Positions 36,201 to 48,200 of a stretch of 64,000 nt of DNA are shown piece after piece. This stretch comes from Montifringilla adamsi. Lineage: Eukaryota > Chordata > Aves > Passeriformes > Passeridae. Under the pieces are notes generated by a model that made no database searches, was not told where the DNA came from, and worked only from the letters and a program-made list of their open reading frames with translations. Location: assembly GCA_017590115.1 (NCBI GenBank), contig JAGGNK010006471.1, forward strand, positions 693,137-757,136, given 5' to 3'. Position numbers and translations under genes: made by a program. The stretch's first letter is position 1; each line of letters opens with the position of its first letter.

Positions 36201-39200
36201 ATTTTCTGTGATCTCAAAGAAGGGTCCTAGCAAAACCAGGAAAATGTTGGGTTTTGTGTTGTTTGTTTCTGTTATGGTATATATTTGTTTTCAAATAAAG
36301 AAATCAGATCATCATTTTGGACAGTTAGAGAAGTGGTCAAAGCACTCAGATGTGTCCTTTTCTCCTTCTTGTGCATTTTAAGTTCTGGGAGCTCACAGAT
36401 GGTGCTTAAAGAATTTAAACTAGCAATGCTAATAAATGTGTATATCAGTAAACAGATCCTTAAGAATTTAATTTTGACTATTCTGAAAGTAAACAGAAGA
36501 TAATGTAGATCCAATTATTAATTTTCTCCTGACTTACCACAATGAGATGGCTTTCTTGTCAGCATTTCTTACTGGTGTGGAGTCTCTGGGCTGGCTGTTG
36601 TACAGTATAGCTGTGTCATTGTGGAGCAAAAAGTCTCTGGAAGTAGGTCATTTGGGCTGAATGCTTCCTGTCCTGCATCCTTGCCTGAACCTCATCAGTT
36701 CTGAGGTTATTCTGTCATATTTCGTCATTTACATTCCCTGCACTTTATAGTCTTACTTGGAGGAAAAGAGACCTTTGGGGGTGAGAACAGTTTGGAGAAA
36801 AGCCCTTCTTTTTTAAGTCAGAGGGAAAGAAAACACAGCCTGCATTTGGTTGAAGAGAAAAGAATCACCATCCCATTTGGTTTTTATTTGTAGGGTTTTT
36901 TTCCTTCTAGTTTGTAGAGAAATTTATAATATCATTTACATCAGGTGAAGATATTTATGAAGAAAATTTTGTGTTTAAAATTTTATCCCAGTTTAACCAT
37001 TACTAACCTTTTTCCAGGGAGTTACATGCAGGTGTATTTACACATTCTGTAATTTTCTGTGCCCCTGGGCTGGAACAGCTTTTCATAATTTTAGGATTAT
37101 TTGTGGAGAATGGAGTCTAGAATTGGTCTGGCAGAGGCAGGCATTATTTGGAAGCTTTTATATGCTCTGAGAAAAAAAAAAAGGAAGCAAGGTAATGAAA
37201 TGAGACATTATGTCCAGCCTATTACTGGATAGGCAGCTTAGGCAGCTCTTGGTCTGGCATAAGAAAACTCATACCTGGTTGATTATTACCAAGCCTGGTA
37301 CTGGAACTGGAATTGGAGTCTCCTTTATGTAAGTCAGGGCCACACAGAACCTGCAGGACTGTCAGACCCTCTTCTGTTCATGTACAGCATGGGCGGAATT
37401 TAGTCAAGAGAAGTAATTGTGAGGGATGAAAATGAAATAGTTTTGGCTGTCTGAACGTGTATATTGTGCTTTTTTATTATGCTTATGTAATCTGCATGTC
37501 ATACATTGTGTGTAGTTTGCACAGTGCTACTTGATTGCTGAAAGCTCAGGGAGAATTAGTAAGCTTTTCCAGCTTGCAAAGTTTATAAGCAGAAATACAA
37601 ACCAGTTTTTGCAATACTTCTGTCAAGCCACCTGTTCAGCTGAGCAGAAAACAAACCTTTACTTGATTATGGATAGAAAAGCAGAGTTTAAAAAAAAAAA
37701 GTAATTTTTGCTCAAAGCTATAGGTACAGTGGATATTACAGTGGTAGAACTCTTATGCACATGAAAAGACAAAAGCTTATTATGTACTTGTTTCTACTCA
37801 GTCAGAAACATGCTCTGGATGCTAAAATTTTGCTACTCTGCCCCAGCATACTCTATCTGAACCAAACTGTGTTGACACATGGAATGGGAGGTTTATGGAA
37901 TACCAAGTCCAGAAAAAATCTTTACTAATTTTTTTCTCAAAGACTGAAATTTTGGAAAACCTGAAATAAGAATATACATCTAGTAACACTACAGATATAA
38001 CATTGGTTTTTAAAGGCTTGGGATCTAATGCCATCACTAACAATATTTTTACTTTTTTCCTGACTTTGCTATGCTGCTGCTTCATAACTGAATTCTAATC
38101 GTTATGTATGCTGAAGAGATGGGGAAAGGAGGACACTTAATCGTTCTAGCACAACTTTATAAGCATAATTCAGTTGGCATCATTGGCTGGGGCAGGATAT
38201 TTTAATAAAAATAGTTTTATCTATTTGTATTTTGGTTTTATTTCAAATATTTATTCATCTCATTAAACCATATTAATTGAGGGCACAATCTTCAAAGGTG
38301 AAAAAAATATTCTTTCCAAATGTTTAATGTAGAATGATAGTATGAATCACTGTTTGAATGTTACATGCAATTCTATTTGGACTTCTGGTCTGGCAAATTC
38401 ACAGTAGCAGTACTGAATGAATCCTTGTGTACATGTTGCTGGGAGGATTCCTGATGTTTCCTTCTGTAAACACTGCATTACAATAAACAAAAAAACAAGT
38501 AAAAACAACCCACCCTCAGAATAAATAGGTTTTCCTCATCCTGCAGAAAGAAGTGTCTATGGAATAATTTTGTAAATAGTAACCTGATTATCTCTACTAG
38601 CTTGGCATACTTAGGGGGGAGCAGTTAAAAAAAGTTCTAACAAATTTGTGCGTCGTCGCTGGAGGTGGTAAAAGCTTTGGCTTAATATACACATTATCAG
38701 AAAGAACCCCTGGCCTCTTCCAGCACTGATGTTTGGAAGGCACACATTGACACCTTAGAGCTACCCTTAAAAAGGTCAACTTAGAGAGGAACAAATCTTC
38801 TTCTGTGCTTTAAAATGACTGTGTATCTGTGATAAATCTCCATGACAAAAGAGTATGAGTTTACACAGCTCCTTAGATGAGTCCCAGAACCCACAGGCAT
38901 TTTATTACTTTTCGCCTCCAGAACATGATACATTTTGTGCTTTTGTGTCTGGAGTAGCACTTAGCTGCATTACTATCTGCCTAATAGAGGCTGGTAGTAG
39001 GGAGGCTTCAGGTAAATCTGCCACAGTGCTTTCAAGCACTTGTTAGCAATCAGCTGCCCTCATTACATCTCTTTTAATGAGGTAAGTAAGGACTGGCTCT
39101 ATAAGGTGGTTCTCTCTCCCATTTCCAAGAGTATGGCTGGGGCTTTATTATACTTGCCTGCAAAATGCTGCTTGGTTAAGGGGCTGTCGCCCACTCAGGG

Positions 39201-42200
39201 GAAAGAAGGGCTCTGCACTTGGGGAACTGCATCCCTGGTTGGATTTCTACTCATCTTTTTGGTATGTGGGAGAAGAACTGTTGTAGTCCAAAGCAGTTCC
39301 TTGAGCCTTCGGTAAGTTACAGCATTCAGGCCAGTATTTAGAAAATGTATAGGAAATTTAAGAAATGAACACTTACTTTGGGAGACTGCTTGGTGTATAC
39401 ATTTTGTGTACCCCAGGAGTGGAGGACCAGGTCTGAGGGGACACACAGGAGAGGTGTTATTCTAGTCTGTTCCTAACAATTCTTAACAATTCACTACTGG
39501 CCACTGTTCCTGCTGGATTTTCCCTTAAGATCAAAATTCAATAAAATGAGGACACTGGACTAAACAGACTTTTTAGTCAGCCTCTGACCATGCTCCTTTT
39601 CTTCCTCCTCTGTAGCTCAAGTAGTTTGTCTGTGTTATGTATGAAACTACTGAAAAACTACTATGCTTCCTTTGTCTCAGAATTTTTGTTGCCAATTTTT
39701 GTTTGCCACCTGAGTTTGTAACAAGAGACTTGCTTATGCATCTTGTTCTGCAGTTACCATTAGATGTAGGTGCAAATAGTTACTAATTAGGCTCTTCTTT
39801 ATTGCACTTGAGGAGCAAATTACAAACTACTATGTAATTAACTGAGAACTAGAGTATTATTTCAATTCTCAGCCTTGTTGTTGTTGTTGTTTTTCTGTGT
39901 GTTGCATATTAAGTAAAACAAAAAAAACAACTGTGGTACAGAGGCAAACAAAATAAATATGTGGGGTTGTACTGGGTTCTAAGTTAGGTTTTCTGGATGG
40001 CTGATTTGCTTATTTTGATTTCTCTGATGTTTTGCGGTTTTGGAGAACATAGACAGAAATTTACTGGAGGAACAAAGTAATTTGCAGCCATTTTATTGCT
40101 TGATGGAACTTTCCACATAATATACATTTGTTTTTTATTTTCTCTGAAATAAATGTATTCTTTCTCTTTCAAGGAGTGCAATACTCTGGTAATAGTTTAC
40201 TCTTAGTAAAATTAATTAATTCAGTAAGAAGTTGGAGGAGCATTTATGACTGTGTTCACAATGTACTGCTTAATTTTTTTTCCTCTTATTCTTTGTATGC
40301 ATGGTAAATATTAACAATGTTTTGCAATGATTTTTGTGTATTAATGAAATAAAAAAAGCAGCATGACACTTGTAGCACACAAGCAGGATTAATCCTAACT
40401 GATGAAGAAAAGTGAAAATTGATCTTTCTTCCTAAAAATTGCATCACATTCAGGCCCCTCCCCAGGGAAAGTTAGAAAATGGTTTCTAGAGCTAACCTCA
40501 TTCAATCGCATATGTTAGAATACACTTAAAGTCTCTGTAGAGGGGTTCTTGCTGGATAAAGAATTGCGCAGAAGTCTTATTTGTAAATACACATATAAAA
40601 CATGCAGCCTGTATATACAGGCCTGGATGAGGACAGGAATGAATCCCTTGAAGAAGCTGATACAGATAAGCCAGGGTAGGAGACTGCATAGGAGCAGATG
40701 CTTCAGTGTAAGCTCAAGAATAGATGCTTTAAGAAAAACAAAGGAAACAACAGATGACAATGGGTTTATAGGAGAAGCTTTTCAAGGTCACTTCCTTATG
40801 CTGTATAGGGAAGGAGCAAATTACTTCCTCTTCTGTGAAATCTACAGAAATTGCTGAAAAGATTCAAAAGGACTACAAAAGTCTCCAAATACCTAATAAA
40901 TAAACTTTGTAATTCATTTGCAGTGTGGAGAGGGGGATGCAAGGAAAAGCATATTTGTCTCATTTAGGCCTTTTCATCTCTATGTCGTTGTGAGTTTGAG
41001 TCATCAGATGGGGAGGAATAAAAAGCAGCAGTAATATCTTCCCCATGAAAAGGCAAAGACATGAAAAGATGCTGATGCAGAGAAGTCAAAAGCAAATTCA
41101 GGTGTACAGCTGTATTGCCATGTTCTGCTGATATATTGCCAAGTATTAATTATCATTGCAATGGCAGATAGTCTCACAAAGGTGTGCCACTTGGAGCAAT
41201 CCCAGCTGCAGATTCATGATGTAACTCTTCATCAGTTCTCTCAAACCATTTATCTAACCTTTACTTTGTGGAACTAACCAAGTGAAATAAATGTCAATTA
41301 TTGGGTTTTCCCACTGTTTTTTTGATGTTCATGGCACTGATGTGAAAACCAGGGATGACAAAAAATCTGCTGCTCTGAAGGATACTGAAATCATGAAGTC
41401 AGGTTATTTGGGATGACTGTCGCTGCACCTCAGGCGGAGGCTCACACTTGTGATGCAGAGACACTCAAAAGTGCAAACAAGTTCACAAAATTGTTAAGCC
41501 TCACATCTGCTAAATCACACATTCACAGCATTTTTAAATTATTAAGCTAAGGTAATGAAGTTGCACTTTAACTTGGGCAAGTCTGGCTTCTGCTGTTTCT
41601 GTAGGGAAATCTTCCTCAGTGAGCCTGTTCCAGAATCAGGCTATCACAACAGCAGCCTCCCATTTCATCATGAGTACAGCTTCTTAAATATAACAAAGGC
41701 TCATCAAAACTTCAAGGACTCACTGAAATAAGGAGAAATGATGAGCACTCTTGATGTAGCTTTGTCCTTGCCCTCTCCAGAAGATCTAGAAAATAAAAGC
41801 AGTGACTGATAGAATAATTCTGTCTAACTAAACTCTCAAAAAGCAGCAACCGTTCAGTTGACAGTTGCTGTATTTATTAAATCTTGTGTGCTATGTTAGG
41901 AATGCAGTGGATATTTGTATTTTATACTTTCATAATGTTCCCCTCATAGTCTTAAAAATAAATTACAGTGTATGGGAGCATTAGTTTGCCCCTTGCACTG
42001 AAGTAAAGGCTTTGATCCTAGCACAAGCTAGGATCCAGTTTGGTTTAAAAGGAATTAGTGATGTTTTCATTCACAAAATTATTTATTTAGTGTTTGAGCA
42101 GTGGTGCAGTAAGATTGTTTATGCACTCAGATTGTGATTGTGGGATGTTGGTTAGAAAGAAAATGTTTTACTGCAGTGGGAGGCATTTGGGGGAATTAAA

Positions 42201-45200
42201 AAGTACATGGTAGGATGTGCTGTGAAACCTACATCTACAGCTTGAACTAGCTGGCAACTAAGAAATTTTAAAGAAATGTGGGTACAGAAATGAGGAGCAG
42301 CATTCCTTTTTGCTTATACAGCCCACTCTCAGGAGGAGGGTGGCCTCTCTCCCTTTCTCTGTTCTGGATTAGGCACACAGGTCACTCAGTCCTCACAGCT
42401 GCACAATGTCATTTTAGTGCTGCAGAGAGAGCATGCATACTTCTTTCTTTGCTTCTTTTTCCCACACACGCCTTATCATTCTACTCCCATGTTCCTCAGC
42501 ATGTGGCCATCTGTGTCTGCTATTACACTGCTAATCCATATAGTAAATATTTTTCTTATAATTTTTTTCCTTTCCTAGGTAGGTTACTGCAGAATTATTG
42601 GACATGGTCACCTTTTATTTGGAATTAGGATCTACAGTACTTGTCATCATTTCCTTTTTGTTTTCATTTCCTGCTGCCTCAAAATTGGTTTATAAGACTA
42701 AGAGATTACCTGAAGCTTCTCTAAAAGGTGGTTGCTGATTTCCTCAGAGCAGTTGCTCTTCAATAAACTTTTAGTAAAGAAATCAAGAGTGCAGTTGAAT
42801 ACCACTCTACATCCTGAATAAGACTTGATTACAAGAATTCGGTTGTGGTTCACATGGGGGAAAAAAGAAAAAAAAATAATTACAAGGTTTTTCTCAATTT
42901 TTTCTTAACCATAAAAACCTTGGGAATGCTTAACAGGAGTATACTAATTGTAGGAAGTTTAGCACGCCATAAGTCTGGGGTTTTTTTGCTCTTGATGGAT
43001 TTATGTGAATGTTTGAAAGATGCTCTTAGGGAATAGGAATGAAGAGTGGGTACCAAATCAATTTTAGATTTTGATGTGACTAATAGAGTATGTTAAGTTC
43101 AGCTCTGTTAAAATTATTTAATGTATTTGTTTTGAGGCTTGGCAAAAGATTGTACTTCCCTACCATTATTCTTTTAAAAAGCATGGCTTAAAATGAAAAA
43201 AAAAAACCCTCCAGCTTAAAATGAAAAAAAACCCTCCAGGAATTAGAATTTTGAAGTCTTGGTAAAACAGAGCAAGAGCAAAAGAGTTTCTCAGTCTGTT
43301 GGCCAAAGGAGTAAAGTAGACTCTACTGGTTTTTAATCCTCCTGGTTTGAAAATACCCAAGCTGAAACAACCCAAAAAACTATCAGTAGTTCTGGAATCT
43401 GAGAGATCTGGTAAACAGACTAGGCATTTATTTGCCTCCACTTTTGCTCTTCTTTAATATTAAACTGCATAATTTGTATCTTTTCAGGTGACTGGAGGCT
43501 ACAAAATTGAAAGCATACTCATAGAGAACACATAATTCCCAGTTTTCAAGTTGGCCTCAGTGTTTAAGGCAGAATTGCATGTTGTTGCATAGCACTGTCT
43601 TAGGCAGCTCATCCCACATCTGATGGTTCATGGATGAAGTTTCCTGGCTTAACTGTCGGGCTAATGAGGATCAAACAGTGAGGCTATCAGTATGAGTCAG
43701 CATTATGCAGACTTGCAGAAACCGTACTTTTCAATCCACCCTAATGCTCAGTAATTCCATTCTGAATCCTGATACTTTGGTTATTTAAGCCAAGCCTGCA
43801 CTTGCATAACAGTCACACAGGAAGTACTAAGAAATGAAAATTTGGTGTGTATCAATGGAAGCATTTATTTAGAAGTGTTTTCTTCATGCTAACAGCTGGA
43901 ATGTTGTAACCCTTACATCCTACTCTGTAATGGATCATTGCTTTCCGCTCTCATAGCTCATCTTACAACATTTATATCAGTACTTTTGAGCTGCTGTAAC
44001 TGAATTAATGTTCTATGTGTTTTTCTAATACCCTAGTTATCAGTATATTTGAACTTCTGAGTAGTTGCTGGATTTATAAAGCACAGCAAGATGTCATGGT
44101 TTGTTTTATATCTTTTTTTTTCTCCTTTGGGTGAATTACAGGAAATCTAAAGTGGACTTCTCTACACCAGCATCTTTTTTTCCATTCCAGAATCTTCCTC
44201 TACTTGGCCAGATTCCAAGCCATGATTCTCCACCCTTTCAGCATTGCTCCCAAGGCAGAGTCCTTTGTCCATTCAGGACTCTGGTACAGTGATAGCAGAA
44301 CAGTAACTTCATGTGATTATTATCTACCAGCATGGTAGATAATATTATTATTATCTACCATATAATTATAATATTATTACACACAGTATTTGTTTTTGAA
44401 GAATAAAAAAGGATACTATTGAATTATTTTTTTTTAAACAGAGGATTACTGTGAAAGATAGTTTGGGGATTATGTGGGGTATTCTGCAGGTGGTGGTAGG
44501 TTTTGAGGTTTCTTTTTTTTTAAACCTGGAACATAGTTGTGAGCTCATCTTACGCTCCTTTTCCCTTCTGCCTCATTCCCAAAATCCACCCACAAACTGC
44601 AATTCTTCCAAGTTTTTATGAATTTAATTTGAGGAATCCATTCTTTTTCATCTAACTTCATGTGCTTATTTTATTCCTATTAGGTTATTAATAGGGATAA
44701 CACACCCATAGTCTAACCTAAATACATCTCAGACTCCATGGAAAATATAGAAGTTTATATTCATGATAATGACTAATTCAGAATTCTGATGCTTTTGTGA
44801 TCCTCCCATATACATTTTGTATACTTTGCTGGTGTGAACAGTGTATCCTGTGGTAGAGCTAAACTTCTACTGCTATTTCCCACCATGAGTTTTCACACAG
44901 AAAGTATGACTACACAATAAAATCAACACATAATTGCAGAATGAATAATAAGTGATTATAAATAGCAACAGAAAAACTCAGAGGTTACTTGGTATCTTTC
45001 ATACAAGTGTTCAAATATTCAGAGTGAGCATTAACTGAATTCACAGAGAGCACTGTGCTACCCATTGGTTATTTTATGTCAAACACACCCAGAGAGCTGA
45101 ACTGACTTGTCTGAGACCTCAGATATGAAAAAAATCTGTTGCTTTAATCCGTAGAAAGTACTGTTTGTATTGCAGAAAAGCACGGGAGAGTGTACAAAGC

Positions 45201-48200
45201 AGGCACTGCCTTGAGCTCTGAGTTTTAAATTTCTCTCCTCTAAATTATAGAAGAGTTCAGTATTTTCTGTTGGGAAGAGGATTTAAATACTCTTCCAATA
45301 TTTTCTCCAGGATTGAACTAGTCCAGTTGTGACAGCTAATAGTCAGCATGCACTTCCCCAGAAATGGAAACTTTTCTCATGTTTCAATACATGCACAGGA
45401 GCAAGAGAGAGAGTAAAACTGGCCCAGCGCTTACTTAACTGACTATGAAAATTTTGATTTCCAAAGTGCAAACAAATCTGAATGGTGTAATTTATAATGG
45501 CTAGCTCAAAACCCTGACAGTTTGACAGCCTGGCATCATGCAGAAAGAGTTCAATTCACCCAACACCAAGAGCCCAGGAGAAAGACCCAGCGAGAATATA
45601 AATTTAAGAATGTAACTTGTACGTAACTTGTACCTGACCACTTTGGTGTTTCTGAGACTGAGATGAAGAGATATTCTGATCTTCATCTTGAACCTGAGAG
45701 GAACCATCTTGGTGTTTATTCACTTTAACCTCTACTGTATTCAGTGCCCAGCTTAGGATCTTACACATTTTACATGGAAAAATTTTCCTGTGGGTGTCGT
45801 AGGACAGGACCTTAACTGTTAAATCCTGCTGCCAGCTACTTTGTTGAATGTGTTTTATAATGTGTTGGAATTTCTTTAATGTGAAAAATACAGGGAGCTA
45901 ACAAAGAATTATAATTGTTTCAATGATCTTATAAAGTTATATATTCTAGTTCACCAGTCATTGTGAAAGGATATCAAAGATGTGGTGCTTTTGTCACCTA
46001 CAGTCATCAGCAAAGATAATGAACTTCATTTGGCAGCCCTTTGCCAGTGACCCATGGCAAAAGGGAATGGGCAGGTTTTATTCCAATATCCTCAGCAAGT
46101 TCATTAGTACAGACATCCTCTATAAAGAATTTATTAGAGATATTTTAAAAAAATATACATCCTATACTCTTTTAATTTTTTTTTTTTTGAAGCACCTGTT
46201 GAATGCAGATAAACATAAAACAATATAGTTGAAATGCTCTAGAGACAGATGTTGTCATGGGTACAAAATATATGTACTAAACATGAAACACTCTGGGCCA
46301 AGGTCTACTGACATTAGACTTTTTTTAGTAATGTGGTCTGTCACAAGAACAACACTGCCCTTAATGGAGCTCTCTTTTTTAGTAAGATCTTGTATGTATT
46401 TATGTCACTACAGGTTTATCTGCCAGGTTCAATGATTTGGATAAGCCAGAAGATCTTTCCAAACAGCCGTGGGGATGGGGGATTTCCAAAGGTAAAGTTA
46501 TTTATGTGATTTCTTTAATATAATAAATAGTTTGCTAAGATGAAAGTTTTTGGGGAAAAAAAAATTAAAATTGAAAGTTCAATGGATTTTATTTTACAAC
46601 TACTTCAAGAAAGAAGTCAGCTCTCCTGATTTCATCCCGAGTACCATGTTGCTCTGTTTTTCTTAAAACCTTGGCTCCTTACACCATGCAGTTAACTGCA
46701 GAGCTCAGTTTTCATTTTATAATTGTGTTTTTAGCCTTCAGGCTTGCAGAAAACATGGACTCTTGCTGGCTGCACACCAGAAGGAAAACATACTAATTTT
46801 CAAAGGCTCATATTTCTTAAGCCTGCCTCTTGATTTTACAAGCTTGACATCTGAGTTTTGAATGCTTAATTTTGGCAATGCTTTCCTAGCAATGCAGATG
46901 AAAAAGTCAGTGATAATGCAGCAGGAGGAACTGGGTGGTGTTGCTTATCTTTTATTAAGTATCTTGCTTGTGGGTTACCTGGCTTGAGTAACAAGCATAC
47001 AAAGCATGGCAGTTTTCATCTGAGTTTGACAAGAAGTACCACATACAAAGGCAGAAGATTTGGCTCATCAGACAGCATTAATAAGACTTTATTCTGTTAC
47101 CATTACTGGTTTAAAAATGCGAAACTGCACATGGAATTTCATTAGTGAAAGACAACAGATTATGCAGAACTACAGGATGTACATGGGTTTTTTTTCTTAT
47201 TCCCTTTCAATTACTGGCTCAAACAGGTAGGTAAAGAAAAGAACACATGGAAAATTGTTTTGATTAAGTTTCAGTTAATAACTAGGTTTCCGCTCTTTGT
47301 TAATAGAACTCTGCTATTGTTCCATATGGATAACACTATATTTTCCTCTACTCTATTTCCTCTACAAGGGAACTTCTAAAGTTTATAGGTGGGGTATTTG
47401 CAGCCTCATGTGCCAGCCTGACAGTCTTTAAACTAGGATATATGGCAGTACTGTGATTCTAGTATTCACAGTATTCCAAAAGTTCAGCTGAGAAGGCTGG
47501 TAGCAGTGCCAGAGCCTGATTAATGTGCTCTGTGGGGTCATACTTAGATCAAATGAATTTGCTAATTTTATGAATCAGCTGTGTGTTAATTAGATGATTT
47601 TTATTCAAAATGTTAAGTTAGAAGCTTTCAGTAAGTTGTCATTCATCATTAAACAAAGTTTCTCCCATAGCACAGGAATGAAGCTGAGCACTATGTGCAC
47701 CATAACAACAATGCTGCATTATATTGGATTTATGAATAGCTGCGGGTTTATGCTGTACATAGTTTGAAATAAAAGTTTCTCAGAAGGGATAACAGTTTCT
47801 CAACTAGCCAAAACATAAGTCTTTTTCCCCTTTAAAGTTACTGGATTCTTGTTTTTAAAATACAATTTTTTTCCTAGCCTTTATGTAATTCTTCAGAAGA
47901 TATTTGGCATGTGCTGGTACAACAACCAGTTTTTAGAACTAGCTCCAAATTTTATTTTACAATTAACATTTGCACATAGTCCAGAGAATCATCTTTAACA
48001 GAAACTGTGCATCTTTGGAAATTTTTTCATTTGTACTATAAAATTAATTAGGAAAAATTGGTGAAAAAAACTGCAGAAAGTTTTCAGTCCTCCAGATGAG
48101 CACTTTTATCTATTCAATGCTAAACACCTTAAACTTCTGAAACAATAAAGTAAAACACATAGATTTTTAAAAACTAATATTTGAGATAAAAGTGTTTTGT

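Larger units (their letters stand above)
33253..46413 (+). other. NREP intron 2, about 13.2 kb
   Basis: This AT-rich intron begins GTAAGA and ends CACTACAG. It holds T- and A-runs (near 35080 and 36060), a TTG repeat near 39880, a tandem duplication at 43186-43239 and an AT-rich hairpin at 44318-44344. I recognise no transposon with confidence and no further NREP coding exon. Isolated good donors, for example TTCG|GTAAGT at 39310, have no convincing acceptor in range. Confidence 0.75.

Noticed and set aside
38922..39010. Exon-like block with TCGCCTCCAG acceptor and TTCAG|GTAAAT donor, open in one frame
   Set aside because: The frame does not fit the NREP phase, and the NREP exons already join directly across this region.
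39241..39310. Strong donor TTCG|GTAAGT in NREP intron 2, a possible alternative exon
   Set aside because: No convincing acceptor or promoter at a suitable distance, and no NREP-like reading frame.
46414..46491. Alternative frame of the NREP exon reading LSARFNDLDKPEDLSKQ
   Set aside because: It looks protein-like, but it does not continue from the ATG exon or into the KEVNRKK exon in phase. The frame-0 reading does both.
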